Positions 32,501 to 42,966 of a stretch of 64,000 nucleotides of DNA are shown one piece after another. Each line of letters starts with the position of its first letter. The stretch's first letter is position 1. The notes beneath the pieces are model-generated. The model had not been told where the DNA came from, did no database searches, and worked only from the letters and a program-made list of their open reading frames with translations. Origin of the DNA: Zopfochytrium polystomum (lineage: Eukaryota; Chytridiomycota; Chytridiomycetes; Chytridiales; Chytridiaceae); assembly GCA_025765615.1 (NCBI GenBank), contig JAIVFJ010000007.1, forward strand, positions 604,667 to 668,666, written 5' to 3'. A program made the translations under genes and the position numbers.

Positions 32501-34586
32501 AGGTTTAGCGAGCTCGAAGAGAGAGCGGGGGGCACAATGCGTTACCTTTTGCGGCCTGCACCGCGCCTTTTGCGGCTTGCACGGCCTCTTTGGCACCGCG
32601 CGCCGCCGTTATGGCACCTTTGAGCGCGCTGCCTGTTTGTGTGCGCGGAGGGAGGTGGGGATGGTGAAAGAGGAGGGAGAAAAGCAGTTTAGGTTTTGGC
32701 AATAAAGCGAGAGTAACCAGGCCGCACCACGGTCTTACCTCCAGGCACGACCAGGCCGGCGGCGCCTTCGGCCACTGTTCTCCCGGCGTCCTTGAGAACC
32801 CCTGTGTGTTGCGTTGGAGGTCAGCAACGGCAAAAACCAAAAAAAAAGTGGGAGAGGGAAGTGTGTGAGTGCGGGGGGGCTCACGCACTTGCGGCACTCT
32901 CGCCCTTGGCGATACCCTTGGCGACCGTGATGCCGGCCTCAACGGCCGTGAGGCCCGCGGCAATGGGCTTGCCGACTGGAATAATGTTGAGACGATAGAG
33001 AGTTAAGGGTTATAAAAGAAGGGCGCTCGTCAGTTTTTATTGGTTTGCAATGTACTTGGTTATCGAATAAAATTAAGAAAACGGGTGTGGGGATAAGGGT
33101 GGGGGGCCGGCGCAAAGGGGGTTACCTGGCGTGAGGCTTGCGATGGTTTGGAGGTTCTGCGTGTGTGAAGCGAGGGTGCGGATTTTGCGGCGTAACAAGG
33201 TGAAAATTAGCAACTATAACTGCCTACCCGGAAAGACTGAGCAGATGATCGAGATACCTTCAAGTCTCGTTCTGTTGATGCAGGGAAAAAAAAAGAACAG
33301 TTAGCGTCCAACTTGTGGGTGAGCGGAACAAAGAAAACTTACCGTTTGGAGCGGCCTTTTTCGCCGTGTCCAGAGCGCCTTTTCCAATGTCTTTCGCGAT
33401 GGCTTTAAGGTAAGAGTAAATAAAAGCAAAGCGGCACTGGTGTCAATTTTGGTATCCACGAGTATTCATAACTGAACAAAGTTCTTACTTTTTATCGACT
33501 TTCCGTCCTTTATGTCCTTTACGGCTGTTATGGTGGTCTTGACTGCCCCCGTGATGGCTCTCGTAACTGTACCAAGGTGAAACTTTGGGTTAGGCCGTTC
33601 CTTTGTTTCAGGGGTGATCGGGGGGACGTGCAAATTCTGGTGATGTCCGACGCTCACCTGGTGTGGCATTTTCAACTACTTTCAACACCTAGGATTCCGA
33701 ATGGAAAAAATGTGCAATGAAAAGCGAAAAGGACGGAAGTTCTCAGACGACTTGAGGCAGGACCGGTTTACTGCAGAAAAAGGGTCTGACAAATTACCTT
33801 TGGTGCCACTTTTGCAACTGCCTTTGCAGTCTTTTTTTGCGGTGCGGAGGGAGGGTTCGAGGGACATTATTTAAACTAAATCCCACCAGGGCAACCGCAA
33901 GTGGTACTCACATCTTTGGCAGCAGTGGCGACACCCTTGGCAGCCTGGGAGAAAAAAGAGGCTGAGTGCGTTCGCTCCAGATCCGCCAGGTCGAAAGGGA
34001 CTTACATCTTTCGCTACGTCAGCCACACCGTTTCCGACCTGAAAAAAACAAAAACAAAAAGCGTAAGGAAAGAACGAAAACTGATTACTTGCAGCCAAAC
34101 CGTTTTAGCTGCGGTGGCGACGCCTTTGCCAACGTCCTTTGCGACGTCCGCCACGCCGTGAGCAGCTTCCTTTGCGACGTTGGCGACGCCGTTTCCAACA
34201 TCCTTGGCCACGTTCTCGACCTGCAACCCCGTTCGATGGGCATTACTTTAAGGCTAAAAGCGAGGCTGCGGTGCAAAAACAAAAAAAAGAAAAGAAAAAA
34301 CGGTACCGCGTGCACGGCTTTCTTGATGGCGCCGCCGCGCCGGTGCAGCCTCCACCGGGGAATGTCATCGTCGACGGCGTCGCCCACGAACACGGCTTGC
34401 GGCACGGGGGACGTGAGGTGAAGGACGCCGGCCTCTGCGAAGCAGCACCCCCACGTTGGAGGACATTTGATTCGGGGTTGTGGCGGTGACGACGGCGGCA
34501 GTATGGGCCGTGGCGGCGAGCAGCATCGCCACCACGAGGGCGGTCGCCGTCGCCTTTGTCGCCACCGTCGAACGGCGCCGCGGCAT
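29540..34586 (-). CDS. Microexon-array secreted protein, gene 6
   Basis: Family member with a conventional signal peptide (TATALVVAMLLAATAHTAAV) and box LHRRGGAIKKAVHA in exon 1 (about 34306-34586). The two parts lie in different frames; one surplus G in a run near 34455 would explain it. Exon 34101-34220 (120 nt) encodes VENVAKD plus three 11-mers (VGNGVANVAKE, AAHGVADVAKD, VGKGVATAAKT). Then 34006-34038, 33912-33944 and 33798-33830 (33 nt each), 33658-33688 (31), 33489-33566 (78) and 33343-33402 (60). A 14-nt exon near 33260 (AACGAGACTTGAAG) and the later conserved exons follow (about 33130-33160, 32890-32980, 32740-32800 and 32540-32635). The last exon (29540-32477) begins EIKQGVQAAKSLPKAIKEAQ. 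Its GKTQTARGGGG tail changes frame several times between about 32230 and 31600, then runs in one frame to GGGGGGGKKK. Overall close to gene 1. Function unknown. Confidence 0.75.
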
Positions 34587-34842
34587 GGTGTGTGTGGGAA
34601 GGAGAAGGCCAGTCGAGCGGTCGGAGGGTGGTGGTGGGGCGGTCGCCTTGGAGAATCGGTACCGTTGACTTTGGGGGATGGTGGGTTCGACCACTTGAAG
34701 AGGGGTGGGAGGGGACCGTCGAGTAGTAGTAGTGGTGCGCGTCGAGGGCGAGTGCGTTCTTGCGGAGGTAGCCGCGACCGGGGATCGCCGGGATTCTCTC
34801 TTGTATTTTTCCGTTCTTTTTTTTTTCGTTTTTCTTATTTTT

Positions 34843-34932
34843 TTTCTCTCTCTCTCTCTGTCTCTCTCTGTCTCTTGCAATGCTCGAAATGAGCTTGTAC
34901 TCAGCCCGCGTTCCGCTCTCTTTCTGTCTCAT

Positions 34933-34965
<33 letters not shown>

Positions 34966-35093
34966 GTCTCTCTCTCTCTCTGTCTCTGTCTCTCGCTCTC
35001 TCTCGGTCTCTCTCTCTCTGTCTCTTTCTCTGTCTCTCTCTCTCTATCTCTCTCTCTCTCTCTCTCCCTCTCTCTCCCTCTTTCCCTCGTGTC
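34843..35093. repeat. Long imperfect (CT)n tract upstream of gene 6
   Basis: About 250 bp of CT/TCTG-type dinucleotide repeat with interruptions, starting about 260 bp upstream of the gene 6 start codon. Confidence 0.95.
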
Positions 35094-35149
35094 CCTCACA
35101 AAGATCTAGCTCCATCCCCGCGGACATCAGCAGCAGCAGCAGCAGCACA

Positions 35150-36620
35150 GACACAAAAGAACCCTTTTCGGGCGTTCGCGGACGTCGTCCGGGCCGAGGC
35201 GGCACGGCACGCACGGAGCAGGAGGCGCAGCACCCAAACAAACAACAACAACAACCTTGGACAACGCGTGCTTGTTTGTTTGTTTGTTTGTTTGTTGTCT
35301 GATTTCCTCTGTTGTCTGTCGTTGGACGACGACGACGACAATCCTCACGGTGCATACATGCGTGCATGCACCTAATTTTTTATTTTTATTTTTTATTTTT
35401 TTATTTTTTTTATCGTAGTGGCTGCACATCACTTTGCGAAATGACACCATTTCCCGACGACAACACAGATGGCAAGACAGAAAACCCGAAACTTCAGGAG
35501 CAAGGGGAGTCCTCCCAATGCAGACAGACACCAAACCAAGTCTGTTGTCGTCGTCGATTCGCTACCGTGACAAGTAAATGCATATGGGGGCAGGACTGAC
35601 CCAGGCTAGATACGCGGCTCGAGTGCGTTAACTGCGTTGGCTTCAAAATGGACAATGGGACGCTATGCGACACGCCTTTCTGCCCTATCGTGGTGCATAT
35701 GACTCTGATTGCCCGGGTCAGCTCTTTGCTCTTTGTCGCAAAGCAGTGCATTTTGCTGTCGAAGCGACCGCCGATTTGTCTTGGCTTTCACTCCATGGGG
35801 AGTCGGGGAGCAACCGCTCCCGCCAGTATCCCATCGCGCGTGCGAAAACGGTTGTTTGACGCGTGACGCCTTTCCCCGCGCCGCTGGCGATACTTGCGTG
35901 TGGGCTTACACCACCACCGTATTGCCGCCCAGACTTGCACCCTTTCCGTTGGTGACGCAGCATCGCCGGCGCGGTCTACTTCCACCTGTCTACATCGGCA
36001 TTTCGGCACGCGCGGGCTGAGGCACCCTCTGCACTGAATGATTGCCGAATTGGGGGTGGCTGTGTGAGTGTGAGTGGGTGTGTGGGTGGGAGTGCGAGTA
36101 ATGAGTGTGTGTGTGTGTGTTGTGTATTTGCGAGTGTGCTTCGCCCTCCCTTTTCCCGTTTTGTGTCTCCCCTGGAACCTTGACCAAAAAAGGAAAAATT
36201 CTGACACACACATCTCCCTCTGCCTCTCCATTCCTTCTCACCTGCGCAATGAAACAAGCGCAGCATCGCACGACGCTTGGCAAGTTTTTCTCCGCGCAAG
36301 GATCTACTTCGCGCGTTTATCGCAAGGGTTCGTTCGGGTTGACGCGAGACGAGGCTGTTGTCGCTGTCAGTGGCTATTGCGCGTTTGCGCTGACGATGAT
36401 CTTCGCGCCACGCTTTACATACAAGGCGCATTGGATTGAGGCTCACGCTTTCTGCCCCAGGAAATGTCAAGAAAGTGACAATTTACTAAAACCGGAACTG
36501 CAATTTTCAATACACAAAATGGACAAGCAGGAAACAAAAACGACCGACAACCGACAAAAAAAAGGTGCTCATGTAACAGAGAGAGAAAAGCATCATAACG
36601 GACTGAATGAGCCAATCCTC
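35150..36620. repeat. Segmental duplication, copy A
   Basis: Shares long near-identical blocks with about 41690-42960, in the same order. Examples are CCGGGCCG…GGCACGCACGG near 35200 and TGGGCTTACACCACCACCG near 35902. The duplicated block continues into the tail exons of genes 7 and 8. Confidence 0.8.
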
Positions 36621-36626
36621 CAATCG

Positions 36627-38300
36627 CTACTTCTTGCGACTACCACCGGCAGGCTTTGCTGCGACTGCAGCCTTACCAGCAGGTGCATTTTTCTTTGCTG
36701 GCCCCGGAGCGACCGGTTTTGGCGCTAGCTTTCCTGTCGCCCCTGCAGTCTTGCCGGCCACCGGAGTCTTTGGCGCAGTCGCTGCCCGCTTGGACGACGC
36801 TGCTGGCCCCTGTCTCGCAACTGCAGCGGGCTGCTTCGCTTTCGGGCCCACCGCTTTGTTGCTGTATGCGCCTTTTGGATTGCCGCCACCGCTGACCGCT
36901 TCGCGCGTTGCAGGACCTTTCGCAGCCGCACGGGGCGCTCCCTTTAAAGAGCCTCCTGCGCTGGCGCTTGAAGCCGCCTTGGCAGCAGTCGGGTTCTTCG
37001 CGCCACTTTTGGCTGCGTTGAGCACGCCCTGTGTCTGTACCTTAGCCTTGGCGCCCACACCGGGACCCTTTGCGGCCATACGGCTGGCTCCTTTCGCAGA
37101 GCTTCCAGCACCGACCGCCGAACCGCTAGCACGTGGACCGCCCTTTCCGACTCCAGGGCCGCCTGCTGCAGCAACACGGGTGGAAGCTGCCTTGCCGCCA
37201 CCGCCGAGGGCTTTCCCCACTAGACTGGAAGCTGCCTTGCCCGCGATATTCCCGAGCCCCGTCTCGCCCAAGTGGTTGTTCACCAACTCGCGTGCCGCGT
37301 GGCCTGCAAGGCTGGACGCCGCCTTCGCGACCGTCGGGTTCTTGGCAACGCTTTTGGCGGCGGTGAGCACGCCCCGCGTAAGTGACTTCGCCTTGCTGCC
37401 TGCACCGCCCGCACCGGCTCCGTTTGCTGCCGAGAAGCTCTTGGCAGCCATGCGGCCTGCTCCTTTCGCAGAACCTCCGCCTGCCGGACCGCCACCTCGA
37501 GGAGCGCCGTTCCCGACTCCGGCGCCGCCTACAGCGCCACGGGCAGAAACTCCCTTGCCCCCACCACCGAGCGCCTTGCCAACAAGGCTGGACGCCCCCT
37601 TGCCCGCGACATTACCGAGCCCCGTCCCGCCCAAATGATTGTTCACAAGCTCCCGCGCCGCGTGGCCCGCAAGGCTGGACGCCGCCTTGGCCACCGTCGG
37701 GTTCTTGGTGACGCTCTTTGCAATGTTGAGCACGCCGCGCGACAGCGTCTTCGCCTTGCCCGCCGCCGCGGCGCCCGTGCCGCCCGATCCGCCGAGTCCC
37801 GCTCTGCTCTTGACGGCAGTCGTTATTTTGCTCAGCGCGTCCGCCGCCTTCTTCGATCCAACCTGCGCGCCCATGCCGCCGCCGGCTTTTACCGTAGAAG
37901 GGCCCTTTCCCATATTGGGCGCCTCACGTACCGTCGCAGCCGGTCCCTTGACGCCACCCTTGGCTCCGCCGACAACGCCTCTCCCCGCCGCCGCCGCCTT
38001 CGCCCCGCCGCCACCGCCGCCGCCGCCAAGCACCTTGTTCGCGACCGCCGACGCCGCCTTGCCCACCGCGCCCGCCGTCCCTGGGTCGCCGCCGGCCGCG
38101 CCAACCGCGTGCTCCACCGCGTGCTGGGCGATCTTGGCGCCGGCTTTGGCGACGACGGCTTTCGTGATGATCGGCCCGCCGGCCGTCGGGGCCGTTGCGG
38201 CCTGCTTGACGAGCGACGGGAGGCTGCGCGCCGCTTGCACGCCTTCTTTGACCTCTGTAGATTGTGAGTTCCAGGTTGTTGGTGGGTGGCGATGGTTTTT

Positions 38301-38341
<41 letters not shown>

Positions 38342-40682
38342 GTTGTGGAGAACGGTTAGTGTTGTCTCCGGTTCATGAACCGCCGACGGGCTGAGCGCCG
38401 CGTGCTGCTTCTCACGTTTTGCTGAGTTGACTGCTCCCTTGACTTCCTTCCCTGCCGTCACGAGCTTTTTCAACGCGCCGCCTTTCAAATACAGGTCAGT
38501 ATCGAGAAAATGGTCATTTGCGAGTGTGCGGTCAAACAGAAAGTCACGCACCTCCTGGTACCATGCTGATGGCCCCCTGGGCCACCGTCTTACCAACATC
38601 CTTGAATATTTCTGGTAGGAACCATGTTATTCTGGAATATTACCAAGGAGAAGGAGCACAGCAGAAAGAAATAAGGGAAAATTGCTTACGTCCTGCTTTC
38701 TCTCCCTTGACGATTCCTTTCGCGAGAGCGATTCCGCCTTGGATAGCAGTGACGCCGGCACTTACGACTTTCCCGACTGATCACGGTGGAGAGCGATTAA
38801 GCGAAAGATTGAAACCCCGGTTAAGGAGGGTCGGGGTGAAATTATATGACGAATTGTCTTACGAGGGTTGGGAACGAAATTTGCAACGGTTTGGATGTTC
38901 TGGGGAGTATTCGGTTGAGTGCTTCATTATGACAGTGGCTCGTACCTTCAAGTCTCGCTCTAATCAATGAAGTCGTCGTTGAGTTGCATTGTGGAACAAG
39001 AAAAAATAAAGAAACGGCGGCGGACCTTACCATTCGGAAGAGCCTGCTTGCCGTACTTCAAAACGTCCGAGCCAAGCCCTTTCATCACAGCTGCGAAAAA
39101 GCAATTGCGTCAGAATTTGAGAAGTTGACTTTCGAAATGGGGAGAGCTACACCAACTTACTTCCAAAGCTTTTCCCCTTGGCGATGTTTTTTCCAAAATC
39201 GATGCCGGTTTTGACTATTCCAGTAATGGCCCTGTTTACTTTAAGCGGTTTTCGGAGGGGAAAATCGGCGTCGTAGCGGGATCAGTGCGCGAAGCGAAGG
39301 AAATCGACAAAGAAAAAGTAAACAAACTTGGCGTGGCGTTTTCCACTACATTCAGTATCTTTACAGGAAAAACATTCAAGATTAGTTGCAGCCGTGAGCC
39401 ATAAATGCAGACTAGTACAATTACCTTCGGTGCAACTTTTACGATCTTGTGTTTTGTTTGAAGTTCTCAGCGAAACGTTTTAACAGCGAAGGACTTACCG
39501 CTTTGCCAGCCTATTTGAAGATAGAAGCAACATAATCGATAAGAGCGATCAGGAAAGCAAAATGTATTTAGCGAGTTGGAATTGTAAGTGGAAGAAAATG
39601 AAAAAATGTGAGAAGCATACTGCTTTCGCCGCTGTTACTGCTCCGCTTCCGACCTGGTGATCGTTCAGAAAATAGATCTCTTAGTACTCCTCCCTAGTCG
39701 TGTAGAGAAACTATGAATTACCGTTGTTGCGGCTTTCACGACGCCCTGTTCAACCTAGATTCTTTGGCGTTAGGGTCTCCGCCGACCTTCGAAAACGATC
39801 CGAACTGACTGTTGTCGCGGCCTTTACAACCCCTTGAGCAGCCTCTTTCGCCACGTTTGCGACGCCGTTTCCGACCTGCGAGACGTTTATCAGATTGTCA
39901 GCGGCCGCCGACCAGGGAGAAACAATCGATCCGAGGCAACTGGCCCTCTACTGGGGCTCCCTACCGTGACGGCTGCATTCTTGATTCCATTTCCAACCTG
40001 CGATATTAAGGTGTGCGATTAATCACCCTGACCGACAGGCCACACGCCAAACGCCGCAATTTGCCCTCTACTGGGACTCCCTACCGTGACGGCTGCATTC
40101 TTGATTCCATTTCCAACCTGCGATATTATGGTGTGCCATTAATCACCCTGACTGACGGGCCACACGCCAAACGCCGGGCACGTACAGTCTGGGCCGCATT
40201 CTTAATACCGTTCCCGATCTTGTTTTTGAGCGGTCAGGAAGCGCGCGGTTAGCGCTCAATCATATTGACGGAGTACGCTCGACGTTTTTGTCGCTTACAC
40301 TTTGGAATGCGTGCTTGATCTTTCCGCCACGCCGGTGCAACGAGACTAATCGGCTCCCTTCGGCCACCTGCGAGCTCGCTTCACCGCCGACGCCACCGTC
40401 GATCGTCGCCGCCGCGCCACTTTCCGCTTGGGCGGCAAGTTGGCCGACGACGACGTCACCGATCGCGTTCGGATCCGGAGTCGCTGCCACGGACGTCACC
40501 GAGCACCACAGGGCGGCTAGAACGACGAGAAGAAGGGAGAATCGCCGATAAACGCGCTGAAGCTCGTTGGGGCGGCGAAGGCGGCTCGCCGATGAGATAA
40601 CTGATGGACTTGCTCTGGTCGAAAGGGCTGCCGCACTCGGCCGCCGCTGCGGCCGCTGCTTCGACGATGGCTGGGAACCCAT
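36627..40682 (-). CDS. Microexon-array secreted protein, gene 7 (no breaks seen)
   Basis: Exon 1 (40299-40682) begins MGSQPSSKQRPQRRPS, has a hydrophobic core (FSLLLVVLAALWCSVTSVAA) and the box LHRRGGKIKHAFQS. Microexons: 40186-40218, 40085-40117 and 39965-39997 (33 nt; the last two lie in a 120-bp tandem duplication), 39810-39875 (66), two more 33-nt exons near 39750 and 39650, a 12-nt exon at 39499-39510 (AGKA) and a 21-nt exon near 39430 (IVKVAPK). The conserved 31/78/60/14-nt series follows. The last exon (36627-38254) starts EVKEGVQAARSLPSLVKQAA. It has no long GKTQTARGGG region; instead it carries two full copies and one truncated copy of a module (KNPTVAKAASSLAGHAAREL, VNNHLG…LVGKALGGGG) and ends GGSRKK. 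No frame break was seen in the exons checked. Gene 9 is its near-duplicate. Function unknown. Confidence 0.82.
38302..38339. repeat. T38 run in last intron of gene 7
   Basis: An uninterrupted T run (A run on the coding strand) lies in the intron before the last exon. Gene 9 has a run of about 26 at the same place (48218-48243). Confidence 0.95.
39943..40182 (-). repeat. 120-bp tandem duplication carrying a 33-nt microexon (gene 7)
   Basis: Two adjacent 120-bp units (39943-40062 and 40063-40182) differ at only a few positions. Each holds one complete microexon (VGNGIKNAAVT) with its splice sites. Gene 9 carries the matching pair about 114 bp apart. Confidence 0.9.
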
Positions 40683-40874
40683 GATGCGGCGCTTTCCAGC
40701 AGCTGCGAGCGGCAGTTTTGCGGGCTTGTTGTTAGAGAGCGAAGTGCGTAGAGAGTACTGCAATGCACTGTTGTGACCGCCGGCTGCTGCGTGTGAGCAG
40801 GGTTGGTTGCTGTTGTTTCCCTGGGCTGAGCTGCCTCCCTCTCTTTTCTTCTCACTCTCACTCACTCACTCACT

Positions 40875-40999
<125 letters not shown>

Positions 41000-41170
41000 T
41001 GTCCTTGCACCTTGCTGTGCTGTGGATCGCAAGCCTACGTGCTGCCGCCCAGCCCCCCGGAACAAGACAAAAAAATGACGGTTTGAAAAACGTGGCCATT
41101 GCAAATAGTGTCCACGAAAATGAAAACCAAAGGCCGGGAACCAATTGCCGTCTCTTTTCTATTCTTTCTT

Positions 41171-41209
<39 letters not shown>

Positions 41210-41474
41210 TTCGACTCAAACAACATCGAGAAGTAGAATTTTGACAAGGTCTTTTTTCTGTTATATTTTAATTTTTTTTTGTCCTGGGTTCCATTTGCTT
41301 GACACGAAGTCATTCGTAATTTTGCTTTCTTTTTCCCTCTCCGCCACGTAATCAATTGGCGAGGGTGGTGGTTGTGCTTGTGCTTCGCCCACACCCGCCC
41401 CGCCCACGCGCCCGCCCTCCCCGTGCAAGGGAGACGGCAAAACTCCGGAGGGGCGGAAACAACATCTGATATTG

Positions 41475-41477
<3 letters not shown>

Positions 41478-41554
<77 letters not shown>
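41478..41554. repeat. (CT)n microsatellite
   Basis: About 38 CT units. It corresponds to the end of the CT tract at 34843-35093 in the other copy of the duplicated spacer, because the sequence following both is nearly identical. Confidence 0.95.
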
Positions 41555-41556
<2 letters not shown>

Positions 41557-41633
41557 CACTGCTCGAAAGGAGTTTGTACTCAGCCCGCGTTCCACTCTTG
41601 TCTCTCAGAAAGATCTGGTCCCATCCCGCGGAT

Positions 41634-41663
<30 letters not shown>
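41634..41663. repeat. (CAG)n trinucleotide repeat
   Basis: Nine to ten CAG units. A shorter run lies at the matching position near 35130-35150 in the other duplicate. Confidence 0.9.
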
Positions 41664-41664
<1 letters not shown>

Positions 41665-41689
41665 CAGACACAAACGAAAGAACAACTAA

Positions 41690-42960
41690 AACCCTTTTCG
41701 GGAGTCCGCCGTCGTCGTCCGGGCCGCGGCGGCACGCACGGAGCAGGAGGCGCAGCACCAAACAACCTTGGACAACGCGTGCTTGTTGGTTTGTTTGTTT
41801 GTCTGATTTCCCCCTGTTGTTGTTGTTGTTGGACGACGACGACGACGATCCTCACTGTGCATGCATGCCTGCACCTTTTTTGTTTTTTTTCTTTTTTTTT
41901 TCCGTCGTAGTGGCTGCACAGCACTTTGCGAAGTGACACCATTTCCCGACACAGCTGGTTAGACAGAAAACCCGAAACTTCAGGTGCATTGGTGAGTCGT
42001 CCCCATGCAGACACCAAACCAATGTCTGTCGTCGTCGCTTCGTCGCTTCGACGGCAAAATGCACTGCTTTGCCACAAAGAGCTAAGAGCTGACCTGGCAA
42101 TCAGAGTCATTGCACCACCATTGGGCAGAAAGGCGCGTCGCATTGCGCCCCATTGTCCATTTTGAAGCCAACGTAGTCAACACACACGCGCCGCGTGGCT
42201 AGTCTGGGTCGCCCCCATCTGCATTTACATGTCACGGCAGCGGCCGCTTTGTGTCCTTCACTCCATGGGGAGTCGGGGAGCAACCGTTCCCGCCAGTATC
42301 CCATCGCGCGTGCGAAAACGGTTGTTTGACGTGTGACGCCTTTCCCCGCGCCGCTGGCGATACTTGCGTGTGGGCTTACACCACCACCGTATTGCCGCCC
42401 AGACTTGCATCCTTTCCGTTGGTCACGCAGCATCGCCGGCCTCGGTCTACTTCCACCTGTCTACATCGGCATTTCGGCGCGCGCGGGCTGAGGCACCTTT
42501 GCACTGTGTGATTGCCGAATTGGGGGGTGGCTGTGTGAGTGTGAGCGGGTGTGTGGGTGGGAGTGCGAACAATGAGTGTGTGTGTGTGTGTTGTGTATAT
42601 GCGAGTGTGCTTCGCCCTCCCTTTTCCCGTTTTGTGTCTTGCCTGGAACTTTGACCAAAAAAGGAAAAATTCTGACACACACATCTCCCTCTGCCTTGCG
42701 CGTTTGCGCTGTCGATGATCTTCGCTTGCGCCACGCTTTACAGGCAAGGCGCATTGGATTGAGGCTCACACTTTCTGTCCTGCGAAATGCCACGTAAACG
42801 CAAGGAACTGACAATTTGTTAAAACCAGAACTGCAAGAATTTTCAATGCACAAAATGGACGAAGCAGGAAACAAAAAACGACCAGAACCGACAAAAAAAA
42901 AAAGGTGCTCATGTTACAGAGAGAGAAAAGCATCACAACGGACTGAATGAGCCAATCCTC
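41690..42960. repeat. Segmental duplication, copy B
   Basis: Near-identical in order and sequence to about 35150-36620, with small deletions. It joins directly onto the homologous 3' ends of the gene 8 and gene 7 tails, so the duplicated unit was probably a spacer plus a gene. Confidence 0.8.
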
Positions 42961-42966
42961 CAATCG

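Larger units (their letters stand above)
34587..36626. other. Spacer between genes 6 and 7
   Basis: Holds the gene 6 promoter region with a long CT-rich tract and the 3' flank of gene 7. Much of it (about 35150-36620) is repeated at about 41690-42960. No gene is seen. Confidence 0.55.

Noticed and set aside
30500..32623. Long plus-strand Pro/Ser-rich frames over the gene 6 tail
   Set aside because: Antisense shadows of the minus-strand tail exon; they have no signal sequence, upstream exons or family match.
35990..36470. Open frames conserved between the two spacer duplicates (35990-36470 and 42376-42874)
   Set aside because: The similarity extends through the whole spacer, including microsatellites, and the frames differ by indels between copies. 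It reflects DNA duplication and not a conserved protein.
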